Origin: an uncultured Eubacterium sp.
Lineage (GTDB): Bacteria > Bacillota > Clostridia > Lachnospirales > Lachnospiraceae
Reading direction: 5' to 3'
Assembly (NCBI GenBank): GCA_947089855.1
Contig: CAMUML010000028.1
Coordinates: 1-52,441, forward strand
DNA length: 52,441 nucleotides
Below the pieces are notes generated by a model, which did not search any database, had not been told where the DNA came from, and saw only the letters and a program-made list of their open reading frames with translations. A program made the position numbers and the translations under genes. Positions 26,227 to 35,753 of the stretch are shown here, piece by piece (position 1 is the first letter of the stretch; each line of letters opens with the position of its first letter).

Positions 26227-27708
26227 ATGGCAAAGGTTATTATGGTTCAAGGGACTATGTCCGGTGCAGGAAAGAGCCTTTTGGTAGCGGGGCTATGCAG
26301 GATCATGAAACGGGATGGATACAGGGTGGCCCCTTTTAAATCGCAGAATATGGCGCTCAATTCTTTTGTTACAGAAGAAGGGCTTGAAATAGGAAGGGCC
26401 CAGGCCATGCAGGCAGAAGCAGCAGGGCTTGCCCCATTGGCCTGTATGAATCCAATTTTATTAAAGCCGGTGGGCCATACAATTTCCCAGGTGATTGTAA
26501 ATGGGCAGGTTTTTGGGAATATGGGTGCAAGGGAATATTTTTCCTTCAAACAGGGGCTGATTCCGGATATTAAGCGGGCTTTTCGAAAATTGGAGGAAAT
26601 GGCAGAGATTATCGTGATAGAGGGCGCAGGAAGTCCGGCAGAGGTCAATCTGCGGGAAAATGATATTGTCAACATGGGGCTGGCAAAGATTGTGGGTGCC
26701 CCGGTATTGCTTGCTGGCGATATTGACAGGGGCGGCGTATTCGCCCAGCTTTTAGGGACACTGATGCTGCTTGGCAAAGGGGAAAGGAGGCGTGTGAAAG
26801 GGCTGGTTATTAATAAATTCAGGGGAGACCGCTCCCTGCTGGATCCTGGCGTTGAAATATTGGAAGAAAAGGGGAGTATTCCGGTAGTAGGTGTAGTCCC
26901 CTATATGGATATACAATTAGAGGATGAGGACAGCCTGACGGAGCGTTTTGAAAAAAAGGAAAAAGGAAAGATAGATATAACGGTTGTCAGGTATCCCAGG
27001 ATTTCGAATTTTACGGATTTTAATGTGTTTGAACAGATACCGGAGGTGTCTGTCCGTTATGTTGATTCTGTGGAAAAACTGGGCTCTCCGGATATGATTT
27101 TTTTGCCGGGCAGCAAGAATACGATGGGCGACCTTGACTGGATGCGCCAAAACGGGCTGGAAGCAGCGGTAAAAAAAATGGCGGAAAAGGTACCGGTTTG
27201 TGGTATATGTGGCGGATACCAGATGATGGGAGACCATATTTATGATCCGGAAGGGATGGAAAAAGGCGGGGCTATGGAAGGGATGGGATTATTGCCTGTC
27301 ATTACAAGCCTGAAACGTGAGAAAGTACGCCGTCAGGTACATGGCACAATAAATAAAACAGAAGGTTTTTTTGGTGTACTTACAGGGCTTGCGTTTGATG
27401 GATATGAGATACATATGGGGGATAGCGTAGGCCAAACGCAGGCTTTCGCACCTAACACAGCGTTTGTGCCCGGAAGAAATAAAAATATATATGGAACGTA
27501 TATCCACGGGATATTTGACAGGGCTTCGATTGCAGCCGCCCTTGTGTCTGCATTGGCTGGAAAGAAGGGATTATCCATTGGAGTCAAATCTTGTATTGAT
27601 TATAAAGGCTTTAAAGAGAAACAGTATGATAAGCTGGCAGACGTTTTATCGGAATATCTGGACATGGAGGCAATATATGGGATACTTAGGGAGGCAAATA
27701 TTAGATAG
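26227..27708 (+). CDS. cbiP: cobyric acid synthase
   Basis: A 493-residue glutamine amidotransferase that amidates side chains b, d, e and g of adenosylcobyrinic a,c-diamide. The N-terminal dethiobiotin-synthetase-like ATPase has [14 protein letters not shown] and [12 protein letters not shown]. The C-terminal class I GATase has the nucleophile in [12 protein letters not shown] and a late catalytic YIHGIF. It lies 2 bp after the ATPase gene, and its end overlaps cobT by 32 bp. Confidence 0.96.
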   Translation: MAKVIMVQGTMSGAGKSLLVAGLCRIMKRDGYRVAPFKSQNMALNSFVTEEGLEIGRAQAMQAEAAGLAPLACMNPILLKPVGHTISQVIVNGQVFGNMGAREYFSFKQGLIPDIKRAFRKLEEMAEIIVIEGAGSPAEVNLRENDIVNMGLAKIVGAPVLLAGDIDRGGVFAQLLGTLMLLGKGERRRVKGLVINKFRGDRSLLDPGVEILEEKGSIPVVGVVPYMDIQLEDEDSLTERFEKKEKGKIDITVVRYPRISNFTDFNVFEQIPEVSVRYVDSVEKLGSPDMIFLPGSKNTMGDLDWMRQNGLEAAVKKMAEKVPVCGICGGYQMMGDHIYDPEGMEKGGAMEGMGLLPVITSLKREKVRRQVHGTINKTEGFFGVLTGLAFDGYEIHMGDSVGQTQAFAPNTAFVPGRNKNIYGTYIHGIFDRASIAAALVSALAGKKGLSIGVKSCIDYKGFKEKQYDKLADVLSEYLDMEAIYGILREANIR

Positions 27709-28768
27709 CTGCACAAAGGATACTTTGGATAAACTGGTATTAGAGGAACCAGACCGTAACATATATCATAAAGTACTGGAAAATTGGGATGCCATAGCCA
27801 AGCCCCTTGACGGGATGGGGAGGTTTGAAGCGGCTACTGCGCAGATTGGGGCAATCTTGGGTACAGATGAAATAGACCTTTCAAAAAAAGCGGTCGTCAT
27901 TATGTGCGCAGACAACGGAATTGTAGAGGAAGGCGTCAGCCAGTCTGGCCAGGATGTCACAGCGGCAGTAGCAGGGCAGATGGGCAAAGGTGCATCGCCT
28001 GTAGGGAAAATGGCGCAAGCAATTGGGGCGGATACGATTCCGGTCGATATAGGGATCAACCGGAAAGAGCCGGTAGCAGGGGTGCTGGATAGAAAAATCC
28101 GCTGTGGCACCAGAAATTTCAGTAAAGAACCGGCTATGACACAGGAAGAGGCGGTTAAGGCAATTTTTACTGGTATGGAAATTGTGGAAGCGTGCAAAAA
28201 GCAAGGGTATCAAATTCTTGCAACCGGGGAAATGGGGATTGGAAATACGACAACGAGCAGTGCGGTTGCAATGGCGCTGTTAAGGTGTGGGGCAGAGGAA
28301 GTGGCCGGAAGGGGTGCTGGGCTTTGCGATGAAAAATGGCAGCGCAAAAAGCAGGTAATTACGGAGGCGGTCAAAAAGTATAAGCTTTATGAAGCAAATC
28401 CACTCACCGTGTTGGAAACCGTTGGGGGATTGGATATTGCCGGGCTTGTGGGGGTCTATATTGGCGGCGGCGTTTTTCGTATACCGGTTGTACTTGACGG
28501 AGTGATTAGTATGGCAGCGGCATTGCTCGCAGAAAGAATGGTACCAGGAACGGTACGGTATCTGATTCCATCACATAAAGGCAAAGAACCGGCAGTGGAG
28601 AAACTTATAAAGGAATTAAGGCTAGAGCCTGTGATAGACGGCCAAATGGCATTAGGCGAAGGGACGGGAGCTATTATGATGCTGTCGCTATTGGAAATGT
28701 CATTGTGCGTTTACCGGAAAAGGACCCTGTTTTCGGATATTAAAGTGGAACAATATGAAAGGTATTGA
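27677..28768 (+). CDS. cobT: nicotinate-nucleotide--dimethylbenzimidazole phosphoribosyltransferase
   Basis: A 363-residue enzyme that activates the lower-ligand base to its alpha-ribotide. Visible family motifs are [36 protein letters not shown] (phosphate loop) and, near the end, [11 protein letters not shown] with the catalytic glutamate. The start at 27677 has GGAGG 6 bp upstream inside the end of cbiP, implying coupled translation. The base it uses is not determined by this cluster, as no benzimidazole synthesis genes are present. Confidence 0.96.
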   Translation: MGYLGRQILDSCTKDTLDKLVLEEPDRNIYHKVLENWDAIAKPLDGMGRFEAATAQIGAILGTDEIDLSKKAVVIMCADNGIVEEGVSQSGQDVTAAVAGQMGKGASPVGKMAQAIGADTIPVDIGINRKEPVAGVLDRKIRCGTRNFSKEPAMTQEEAVKAIFTGMEIVEACKKQGYQILATGEMGIGNTTTSSAVAMALLRCGAEEVAGRGAGLCDEKWQRKKQVITEAVKKYKLYEANPLTVLETVGGLDIAGLVGVYIGGGVFRIPVVLDGVISMAAALLAERMVPGTVRYLIPSHKGKEPAVEKLIKELRLEPVIDGQMALGEGTGAIMMLSLLEMSLCVYRKRTLFSDIKVEQYERY

Positions 28769-28774
28769 TAAATT

Positions 28775-29323
28775 ATGATGGTTTTGGTGGTTGGAGGAAG
28801 TGGGAGCGGCAAATCTTCTTATGCAGAAAAGATGGCGGCCGCCCTTGCGCAGGAGAGTGCGGGGGAAACCACTATGAAAAAATACTATCTTGCAACGATG
28901 CAGGTTTTTGATGAGGAAGGGCGGGTTAAGGTTGGCAGGCACAGGGATTTAAGGAAGGGGAAAGGGTTCCTAACGATTGAACAGCCAACGGGGATTTCGT
29001 GCGCGCTGGACCAAATGGATAAGGGAGGCCGCACCGTTTTGTTAGAGTGTATTTCTAACCTGGCGTCAAATGAAATGTTTTCAGGAGGGAAAATTAAGCC
29101 AAAAATGCAGGTTATGGAAGATATTATACGTAGTATAACGCTGTTAAAGGGGCAAACAACGCATTTCATTGTGGTAAGCAACAATGTATTTGAAGATGGA
29201 ATTGCTTATGATAGGCAAACAATGGAATACATCCATACAATGGGGATGATTAACCAAAAACTTGCGGCATTGGCTGAACGGGTAGTAGAAGTGGTGGCAG
29301 GGATTCCGGTAATCATAAAATAA
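28775..29323 (+). CDS. cobU: adenosylcobinamide kinase / guanylyltransferase
   Basis: A 182-residue, full-length CobU. VVGGSGSGKSSYAEK is the P-loop. VGRHRDLRKGKGF keeps the histidine that becomes guanylylated. The C-terminal VVSNNVFEDGIAYDR...INQKLA aligns with the usual SNEVGxGIVP region, but the Glu of that motif is replaced here by Asn. It makes adenosylcobinamide-GDP for CobS. A second, shorter CobU-like gene lies at 30156. Confidence 0.9.
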   Translation: MMVLVVGGSGSGKSSYAEKMAAALAQESAGETTMKKYYLATMQVFDEEGRVKVGRHRDLRKGKGFLTIEQPTGISCALDQMDKGGRTVLLECISNLASNEMFSGGKIKPKMQVMEDIIRSITLLKGQTTHFIVVSNNVFEDGIAYDRQTMEYIHTMGMINQKLAALAERVVEVVAGIPVIIK

Positions 29324-29357
29324 TCTTGAAAAACACACGATGCGAAAGGGAACAAAC

Positions 29358-30131
29358 ATGCAGGCCATAAAATCCTTTTTGATAGCAGTATCCATTTATT
29401 CTGCCGTCCCTGTTCCGGGGTTTGAGTGGAAAGAAGATAATATGAAATATGTTTTTTGTTTCTTTCCATGGATTGGGGCGCTGATTGGCGGTTGTATTTA
29501 CCTATGGGGCTATTTATGCAGCATTTATCATATAGGGGCTTTGTGCAGGGCTGCGGTAGCGGTGGCTATCCCGATTTTTATTACGGGCGGGTTTCATGTA
29601 GATGGTTTTATGGATACAATGGATGCCATACATTCTTACAACACAAAAGAAAGAAAGCTGGAAATTCTAAAGGATTCCCATATAGGGGCCTTCGCAGTTA
29701 TTATGCTTGTTGCCTATGGGCTGGCTTTTTTTGGGGCATTTTCAGAGATAGAAAATGTAGCGTTGTTAAAAATTGTATGTGGCGGTTTTTTTCTGTCACG
29801 CTGTTTGTGCGGCATTAGCGCTGTTTCCTTTCCGCTGGCAAAAAAAGATGGAATGCTTTCCCTTTTCGCAGGCAGTTCCCATAAAAAAGCTGTGAAAGGC
29901 TCGTTATATTTACAAAGTGCAGTATGTATTTTGTTGATGTGTTATTGGTCATTTCCCGCTGGATTGACCGTGGCAGCGGCGGCTGTCGTATCGCTTGCTT
30001 ATTATTTTTACCGCTGCAGGAAGGAATTTGGAGGAATTACCGGCGATACGGCGGGATATTTTGTACTTTTGTGCGAAGTATGTATGGCGGCTGCCGCGGC
30101 TTTTATTAATATGTTCCTATGTAGCGTGTAA
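29358..30131 (+). CDS. cobS: cobalamin synthase (adenosylcobinamide-GDP ribazoletransferase)
   Basis: A 257-residue integral membrane enzyme with about six to seven helices that joins AdoCbi-GDP and alpha-ribazole(-phosphate). The acidic metal-binding motif GGFHVDGFMDTMDAIHSY, followed by LKDSHIGAFAV, is characteristic. GAAAGGGAAC precedes the ATG at 29358. An in-frame ATG at 29340 is possible but has a poorer site. Confidence 0.94.
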   Translation: MQAIKSFLIAVSIYSAVPVPGFEWKEDNMKYVFCFFPWIGALIGGCIYLWGYLCSIYHIGALCRAAVAVAIPIFITGGFHVDGFMDTMDAIHSYNTKERKLEILKDSHIGAFAVIMLVAYGLAFFGAFSEIENVALLKIVCGGFFLSRCLCGISAVSFPLAKKDGMLSLFAGSSHKKAVKGSLYLQSAVCILLMCYWSFPAGLTVAAAAVVSLAYYFYRCRKEFGGITGDTAGYFVLLCEVCMAAAAAFINMFLCSV

Positions 30132-30155
30132 AAAGAAAAAAAGGTTTATGTAAAG

Positions 30156-30539
30156 ATGAAATTAGTAATAGGCGGAACTGCGCAGGGAAAATTGGAGTAT
30201 GTATTGCGAAAGTATGGTTTGCAGCAAAATATGGTGTGGGATGGCTGTATACAAAATCATTTGGAACGAGATGAAAAGTTTGTAGTTATCAACCATTTCC
30301 ACCAGTGGGTTAAGGGCCGTATCATAAGCGGCGGATGTCCGGAAGATGAGATTCTGCCATTTTTGGACTGCAATAAGGACTGTATTATTATTTGCGATGA
30401 GGTTGGGAATGGGATTGTTCCGATAGATCCGTTTGAAAGGGAATACCGGGAGCGTATGGGAAGGATCCTTGTACAGCTTGCAAAGAGGGCAGAGGGGGTA
30501 GAGCGTATCATATGTGGGATTGCGCAGAAAATCAAATAA
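30156..30539 (+). CDS. short CobU-like protein
   Basis: A 127-residue protein related to CobU: P-loop-like GGTAQGKLEYV at the start, and CDEVGNGIVPIDPFEREYRE plus a short conserved end in the second half. It lacks the guanylylated-histidine segment between them, so it probably cannot act as a full guanylyltransferase. Similar short CobU-like proteins occur in clostridial B12 operons (recalled, not checked). It may be a kinase-only or accessory partner of the full CobU at 28775. The following gene starts on its stop codon. Confidence 0.8.
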   Translation: MKLVIGGTAQGKLEYVLRKYGLQQNMVWDGCIQNHLERDEKFVVINHFHQWVKGRIISGGCPEDEILPFLDCNKDCIIICDEVGNGIVPIDPFEREYRERMGRILVQLAKRAEGVERIICGIAQKIK

Positions 30540-31156
30540 TGCTGGCATTGATCCGGCATGGTGCGACACAGGCAAATAAAGAGGAGAGGTATCTTGGAAA
30601 AACGGACGAACCCCTTTCGGAAGAAGGGGTAGAAATATTGAAATCCTATAAAATGCAGAAATTATATCCGGATGTGGAGTATCTTTTTACCAGCCCCATG
30701 AAAAGATGTATCGAGACTGCTAAAATTATTTATCCCACGTTACGCCCGGTTGTTATTCCAGAATGGGAAGAGGCCGATTTTGGATGGTTTGAATATAGGA
30801 ATTATAAAGAATTACGGGATGACGTGCGGTACCAGGAGTGGCTTTGCAGCGGCGGCACGCTGGATTTTCCAGCGGGGGAAAGCAGAAATGAATTTATCCT
30901 GCGGTGCAAAAGCGGTTTTAGAAGAATGGGTAATGAACTGGGCCAAGTTGCAGGGCAAAATGCAAAGGGCCCTGTTTTCGTAGGTATGATTGTCCATGGC
31001 GGAACGATTATGTCATTGTTAAGTTCCTATGGCGGGACCGGTTATTTTGACTATCAGGTATCAAACGGCAGGGGCTATATATGCAGGCTGGAAGGTATGG
31101 ATGGCAAGGCAGCACAGGAAGGCCATATACAGATAAAGGTGGAAGCACAAATATGA
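30539..31156 (+). CDS. cobC: histidine phosphatase, alpha-ribazole phosphatase-like
   Basis: A 205-residue phosphoglycerate-mutase-like phosphatase. The catalytic RHG motif is in ALIRHGATQANKEERYLG, with LFTSPMKRCIETA, ADFGWFEYRNYKEL and a late VHGGTIM carrying the second histidine. In this operon it most likely removes the phosphate from alpha-ribazole-P or cobalamin-P. ATG 30539 overlaps the TAA of the previous gene. An upstream in-frame ATG at 30512 is less likely. Confidence 0.9.
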   Translation: MLALIRHGATQANKEERYLGKTDEPLSEEGVEILKSYKMQKLYPDVEYLFTSPMKRCIETAKIIYPTLRPVVIPEWEEADFGWFEYRNYKELRDDVRYQEWLCSGGTLDFPAGESRNEFILRCKSGFRRMGNELGQVAGQNAKGPVFVGMIVHGGTIMSLLSSYGGTGYFDYQVSNGRGYICRLEGMDGKAAQEGHIQIKVEAQI

Positions 31157-32160
31157 GATATGGTATGAATGGCCACATGATTGCCTTTTTCATGGGGTTT
31201 TTGTTAGATTTGGCTTTCGGTGACCCTTATTGTTTTCCACACCCAGTCCGCCTGATTGGAAAGCTGATAACAGGAACTGAAAAAAAGCTTCGGGGAATGG
31301 GGATAAGTAGAAAAGGGAAAAAGGAAGGTAAGAATGGAAAAGAGCTTCGGCAGGGAATAGGGCTGGTGCTTATTGTGATGGCTAGCGTGGCGGCAGTTAG
31401 CTCTTTTTTGCTGTTTACGGCATATTGGCTGCATCCAGCCCTTGGGGTGGCGGTAGAATGTGTTATGGTTTACCAGATACTTGCAGTAAAATGCCTAAAG
31501 GTGGAAAGCATGAAAGTCTACCATTGCCTGAAAAATGGCAATCTGGAGCAGGCAAGGCAAACGGTGTCTATGATTGTAGGCAGGGATACGGAATGTCTGG
31601 ATGAAGAAGGCATTGCCAAAGCGGCAATAGAGACGGTGGCGGAGAACACTTCGGACGGAGTAGTTGCACCGATGCTGTATCTGGCAGTTGGCGGCCCGGT
31701 ACTTGGGTTCTTATATAAAGCGGTAAATACAATGGATTCCATGGTTGGCTATAAAAATAACGAGTACCTGTATTTCGGAAGGGCAGCGGCAAAACTAGAT
31801 GATTTTGTGAATTTTCTTCCGGCAAGAATCAGCGCATGCCTTATGATTGCCGCGTCTTTTTTGGCAGGCAGCCATTTTTCAACGAGAGGTGCATGGACAA
31901 TTTATAAAAGGGACCGCAAAAAACATGCAAGCCCTAATTCCGGCCAGACTGAGGCGGTATGCGCCGGTGCGCTTTCTATAAGGCTTGCCGGTGATGCCAG
32001 TTATTTTGGAAAGGCGGTAAAGAAACCGTATATCGGCGAGGCAGTGCGAGGGGTAGAATATGAGGATATAAAACGGGTGGATGATTTGATGTATATAGCT
32101 GCTTGCCTGTGTGAGATGTTGTGCCTGTTGGTAATGTGGATGATAGATATTATAAAATGA
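31153..32160 (+). CDS. cbiB: adenosylcobinamide-phosphate synthase
   Basis: A 335-residue membrane protein that attaches aminopropanol (phosphate) to cobyric acid. Visible motifs are GFLLDLAFGDPYCFPHPVRLIGKLI at the start, ETVAENTSDGVVAPMLY, NTMDSMVGYKNNEY, DRKKHASPNSGQTEAV and the late RLGGDxxY-like RLAGDASYFGKAV. The start at 31153 overlaps the cobC stop (ATGA). It works with CobD encoded next. Confidence 0.95.
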   Translation: MRYGMNGHMIAFFMGFLLDLAFGDPYCFPHPVRLIGKLITGTEKKLRGMGISRKGKKEGKNGKELRQGIGLVLIVMASVAAVSSFLLFTAYWLHPALGVAVECVMVYQILAVKCLKVESMKVYHCLKNGNLEQARQTVSMIVGRDTECLDEEGIAKAAIETVAENTSDGVVAPMLYLAVGGPVLGFLYKAVNTMDSMVGYKNNEYLYFGRAAAKLDDFVNFLPARISACLMIAASFLAGSHFSTRGAWTIYKRDRKKHASPNSGQTEAVCAGALSIRLAGDASYFGKAVKKPYIGEAVRGVEYEDIKRVDDLMYIAACLCEMLCLLVMWMIDIIK

Positions 32161-32177
32161 CAAACGGAGGATTATGG

Positions 32178-33200
32178 ATGGGCATTCATGGAGGCGATGT
32201 TTATAGAAACCATGTGGATATTGATTTTTCAATTAATGTAAATCCGCTGGGCACACCAAAATGTGTGAAAGAGGCGCTTCATAGGGCAGTTGGAATGTGT
32301 GGAAAATATCCAGATATGGCAGCGGAAAAATTAGGAAGTGCAGTCAGTACCTTTCTAGGAGTGCCAAGGGAATACCTGCTGTTCGGAAATGGGGCATCCG
32401 AACTTTTTATGGCAATTGTCCATGGCATAAAACCAAGGAAAGCCGTGATACCAGTGCCTTCCTTTTATGGATATGAATATGCGGCAAAATCAGTGGGCAG
32501 CAGGATTATTTATTATGAGATGGGCCCCAAAAATAACTTTTGCATAGGCGAGGATATAAAACGTATCCTGACGGGGGATGTAGGCCTTCTTTTCCTCGCC
32601 AATCCTAATAACCCGGTTGGGAACCTTTTAGATATAGAGATGGTAAAAAAGCTGTTGCTTCATTGCAGGGATAACGGGATTTACGTAGTTGTAGATGAAT
32701 GTTTTATTGAATTTTGCGGAAATCAGTTTTCTTTACTGCCCGAGCTGCGGCAATCCGGACATCTGGTACTTGTGAGGGCGTTTACAAAAATTTTTTCGAT
32801 ACCGGGAGTACGCTTAGGGTATCTGGCCTGTAAAAGTAAGGAGTTACATGAAAAAATAGCCGCGCAGCTCCCAGAATGGAACCTTTCTTGTTTTGCACAG
32901 GAAGCGGGGTGTGTATGCGCCGAACAGGCAGAGTTTATCCTGAAAACGAAAAATTTTATTGAAAATGAACGGCAGTTTATGGTAAAAGGGCTTATGCAAA
33001 TAGGATTAAGGGCATTTCCATCAGTATCAAATTTTATCACCGTATACAGTGATATGCCTTTATATGAGAAGTTGCTCAAAAGAGGCATTTTAATCAGGGA
33101 CTGCAGTAATTTCAGGGGGCTTGGAAAAGGGTTTTACCGTATTGCCATAAAGGCTAGGGAAGAAAATGAGTTTTTATTGAGGGCAATAGAATCTTTGTAA
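32178..33200 (+). CDS. cobD: threonine-phosphate decarboxylase, PLP-dependent
   Basis: A 340-residue class I/II aminotransferase-fold enzyme. HGGDVY and DFSINVNPLG mark the N-terminus, LANPNNPVGN and VVDECFIEF the cofactor site, and RAFTKIFSIPGVRLGY carries the PLP lysine. It supplies aminopropanol phosphate to CbiB. ATG 32178 is chosen because GGAGG lies 7 bp upstream; ATG 32157 overlapping cbiB is in frame but has no site. A histidinol-phosphate aminotransferase is the main alternative, disfavoured by the context. Confidence 0.92.
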   Translation: MGIHGGDVYRNHVDIDFSINVNPLGTPKCVKEALHRAVGMCGKYPDMAAEKLGSAVSTFLGVPREYLLFGNGASELFMAIVHGIKPRKAVIPVPSFYGYEYAAKSVGSRIIYYEMGPKNNFCIGEDIKRILTGDVGLLFLANPNNPVGNLLDIEMVKKLLLHCRDNGIYVVVDECFIEFCGNQFSLLPELRQSGHLVLVRAFTKIFSIPGVRLGYLACKSKELHEKIAAQLPEWNLSCFAQEAGCVCAEQAEFILKTKNFIENERQFMVKGLMQIGLRAFPSVSNFITVYSDMPLYEKLLKRGILIRDCSNFRGLGKGFYRIAIKAREENEFLLRAIESL

Positions 33201-33240
33201 AGCATAGGCCATATTGCAGGAAAATCTGTGGGGTAATAAA

Positions 33241-33888
33241 ATGGAACATTTTAAAATAGAATATCTGCCGCCGGAAGAAATTGAAAAGCGCAGCTTCGAG
33301 ATCATTACAAAAGAACTTATAAAAAGAGGCATCAGCCTTCCAAATGAGGAAGCATTGATTACAAAACGGGTAATACATACCAGTGCGGACTTTGACTATG
33401 CCAAAACGCTTTGCTATTCCAAAGGGGCAGTGGAAATTTTGAAAGTGTTGATAGAAAACGGTGCTGACATCGTGGCAGACACTAATATGGCATTGGCGGG
33501 CATAAATAAAACGGTGCTTGCAAAGTTTGGCGGAAAGGCGCATTGTTTTATGGCAAAAGAAGACATCAGGCTTCTGGCAAAGCAAAGGAATGTAACAAGG
33601 GCAGCGGTCAGTATGGAGAAAGCGGCAACGATTCATAAACCAGTTGTTTTTGCAATCGGCAATGCGCCAACTGCACTGGCCAAGCTGTATGAAATGGCAA
33701 AAAAAAAGGACTGGAAGCCAGCCTTTATTATTGGTGTCCCAGTGGGGTTTGTTAATGTGGAACCGGCAAAAGAACTTATTATGAAAACGGATATTCCATA
33801 TATCGTTAACAGGGGGCAAAAAGGCGGAAGCAGTATCGCTGCGGCAATATGTAATGCCGTATTATACCAATGTGAAAAGAAGTGCTGA
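33241..33888 (+). CDS. cbiC: cobalt-precorrin-8 methylmutase
   Basis: A 215-residue CbiC/CobH enzyme that moves the C11 methyl to C12, forming cobyrinic acid. The family motif RVIHTSADFDYAK contains the catalytic histidine. ADTNMALAGINK, AIGNAPTAL and GVPVGFVNVEPAKE are also typical. The start at 33241 is chosen over 33214 on family alignment. Its ribosome site (GTGGGG) is modest. Confidence 0.95.
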   Translation: MEHFKIEYLPPEEIEKRSFEIITKELIKRGISLPNEEALITKRVIHTSADFDYAKTLCYSKGAVEILKVLIENGADIVADTNMALAGINKTVLAKFGGKAHCFMAKEDIRLLAKQRNVTRAAVSMEKAATIHKPVVFAIGNAPTALAKLYEMAKKKDWKPAFIIGVPVGFVNVEPAKELIMKTDIPYIVNRGQKGGSSIAAAICNAVLYQCEKKC

Positions 33889-33903
33889 GAAGGGAAAATC
33901 AAA

Positions 33904-35019
33904 ATGCGGTATGGTTTTACGACGGGAAGCTGTGCGGCTGCGGCTGCAAAAGCGGCAGCTTATATGCTGCTGACTGGAATAAAAAAGACGGAAATTACAA
34001 TAGAAACGCCAAAAGGGATTCGGTATAAGGCAAGTATTTTGGATATTAGGTGCAGCGAAAATGAAGTGAGCTGTGCGGTAGAAAAAGATGGCGGCGATGA
34101 TCCGGATATTACAACAGGTATATGGATTTATGCAAAAGTTTCGTATACAGGAGGAAATATAAAAAAGGAAATCATAATTGAAGGCGGGGCCGGCGTAGGG
34201 AAAGTGACAAAGCCGGGGCTTGACCAGCCTGTGGGCAATGCAGCAATCAACCGTGTTCCAAGGGAGATGATAAAAAAAGAAGTAGTAGAAGTTTGCAGGC
34301 TGGCGGATTATAAAGGCGGCTTGCGTATTGAGGTTTCCGCGCCGGAAGGTGAAAAGCTGTGTGGACATACTTATAACCCAAGGCTTGGCATTGTGGGAGG
34401 TATCTCTATATTAGGGACGAGTGGTATTGTAGAGCCTATGAGCAGCCAGGCGCTGATTGCGTCCATCCGGGTAGAATTGCGACAAAGAAGGGCTTTGGGG
34501 TTTGATTATGCTGTTGTTTCGCCGGGAAATTATGGTTTGGATTTTATGAGGAAAACATATGGATATGATTTGGGCAAAAGTGTGAAATGCAGCAATTTTA
34601 TCGGTGCAGCAATTGATATGGCAGTAGAATTGGGGTTCCGGAAAATGCTTCTGGCCGGCCATATAGGCAAGCTGATTAAAATTGCAGGCGGGATTATGAA
34701 TACCCATTCCAAAGAAGCGGACTGCAGGATGGAGCTTTTGGCCGCATTTTCTATAAAGGAGCAGGTAGGGCATTTACTGGTAAGAAGGATATTGGAATGC
34801 ACAGCTACGGAGGAGGCAGTTTCTGTTATAGAAGAAAGTGGGAAATTGCAGCAGGTCATGAAACGGATTGCAGGGCGTATCTGCTACTATATGGAATGCC
34901 GCGCCGGAGGAAAAATGAAAATGGATTGTATTTTATTTTCCAACCAATATGGGGAATTGGCAAAAAGTAAGGGGGCAGAGGAATGGTTTATTTTGTTGGG
35001 GCAGGAACAGGGGCAGTAG
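33904..35019 (+). CDS. cbiD: cobalt-precorrin-5B C1-methyltransferase
   Basis: A 371-residue CbiD, the C1 methylase of the anaerobic pathway. It begins RYGFTTGSCAAAAAKAAA, the clear family signature, followed by KDGGDDPDIT, GGAGVGKVTKPGL, PRLGIVGGISILGTSGIVEPMS and LAGHIGKLIKIAGGI. Its end overlaps cbiF by 37 bp. Confidence 0.96.
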   Translation: MRYGFTTGSCAAAAAKAAAYMLLTGIKKTEITIETPKGIRYKASILDIRCSENEVSCAVEKDGGDDPDITTGIWIYAKVSYTGGNIKKEIIIEGGAGVGKVTKPGLDQPVGNAAINRVPREMIKKEVVEVCRLADYKGGLRIEVSAPEGEKLCGHTYNPRLGIVGGISILGTSGIVEPMSSQALIASIRVELRQRRALGFDYAVVSPGNYGLDFMRKTYGYDLGKSVKCSNFIGAAIDMAVELGFRKMLLAGHIGKLIKIAGGIMNTHSKEADCRMELLAAFSIKEQVGHLLVRRILECTATEEAVSVIEESGKLQQVMKRIAGRICYYMECRAGGKMKMDCILFSNQYGELAKSKGAEEWFILLGQEQGQ

Positions 35020-35753
35020 ATCTGATCACAGTCAGGGGGATGCGTTTATTAGGGCAGGCGGATGTGGTTATTTATGCCGGTTCTTTGGTGAATCCAAAAC
35101 TGCTTGCATATACAAGAAAAGGCTGCGAGGTGTATAACAGTGCGAAACTGACATTGAAAGAAGTGATACAGATTATCTCCAGTGCGCAAACCGAAGGAAA
35201 AACAACGGTCCGCCTGCATACAGGGGAGCCAAGTATCTATGGGGCGGTCAGGGAACAGATGGATGAGTTGGATGCGCTTGGCATCCCTTATGAGAGCTGC
35301 CCGGGGGTAAGTGCCTGTTTTGGTGCGGCGGCATCCCTAAATCTTGAATTTACATTGCCAGGGGTTTCACAATCTTTGATTATCACAAGGATGGAAGGCA
35401 CAACAAAAGTGCCGGATAGGGAAAGTATCGAGGGTTTTGCAGCACATAAGGCATCTATGGCAATTTATTTAAGTGCTGGAATGATTCAAGAATTAAGCCG
35501 GCGGCTGATTGCGGGCGGATATGAGGGAAACACCCCGGCAGCCCTTATCTATAAAGCAACATGGGCTGAGGAGGAGGCGTATGTCTGTACCATTGAAACA
35601 CTGTATGGCATATCAGTCAAGCATAGGATTACGAAAATGGCATTGATATTGGTTGGAGATGCGGTCGCACATCAGCACTATAGGAAATCAAGGTTATATG
35701 CGCCGGATTTTTCGACTGGGTACCGGGAGGCCTCACAAAAAGAATGGGATTAA
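34983..35753 (+). CDS. cbiF: cobalt-precorrin-4 C11-methyltransferase
   Basis: A 256-residue SAM-dependent tetrapyrrole methylase. MVYFVGAGTGAVDLITVRG is the N-terminal SAM loop. HTGEPSIYGAVREQMD and CPGVSACFGAAASL follow in CbiF/CobM form. The ATG lies inside the end of cbiD with GGGGCAGAGG before it. It overlaps cbiG by 10 bp. Confidence 0.95.
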   Translation: MVYFVGAGTGAVDLITVRGMRLLGQADVVIYAGSLVNPKLLAYTRKGCEVYNSAKLTLKEVIQIISSAQTEGKTTVRLHTGEPSIYGAVREQMDELDALGIPYESCPGVSACFGAAASLNLEFTLPGVSQSLIITRMEGTTKVPDRESIEGFAAHKASMAIYLSAGMIQELSRRLIAGGYEGNTPAALIYKATWAEEEAYVCTIETLYGISVKHRITKMALILVGDAVAHQHYRKSRLYAPDFSTGYREASQKEWD

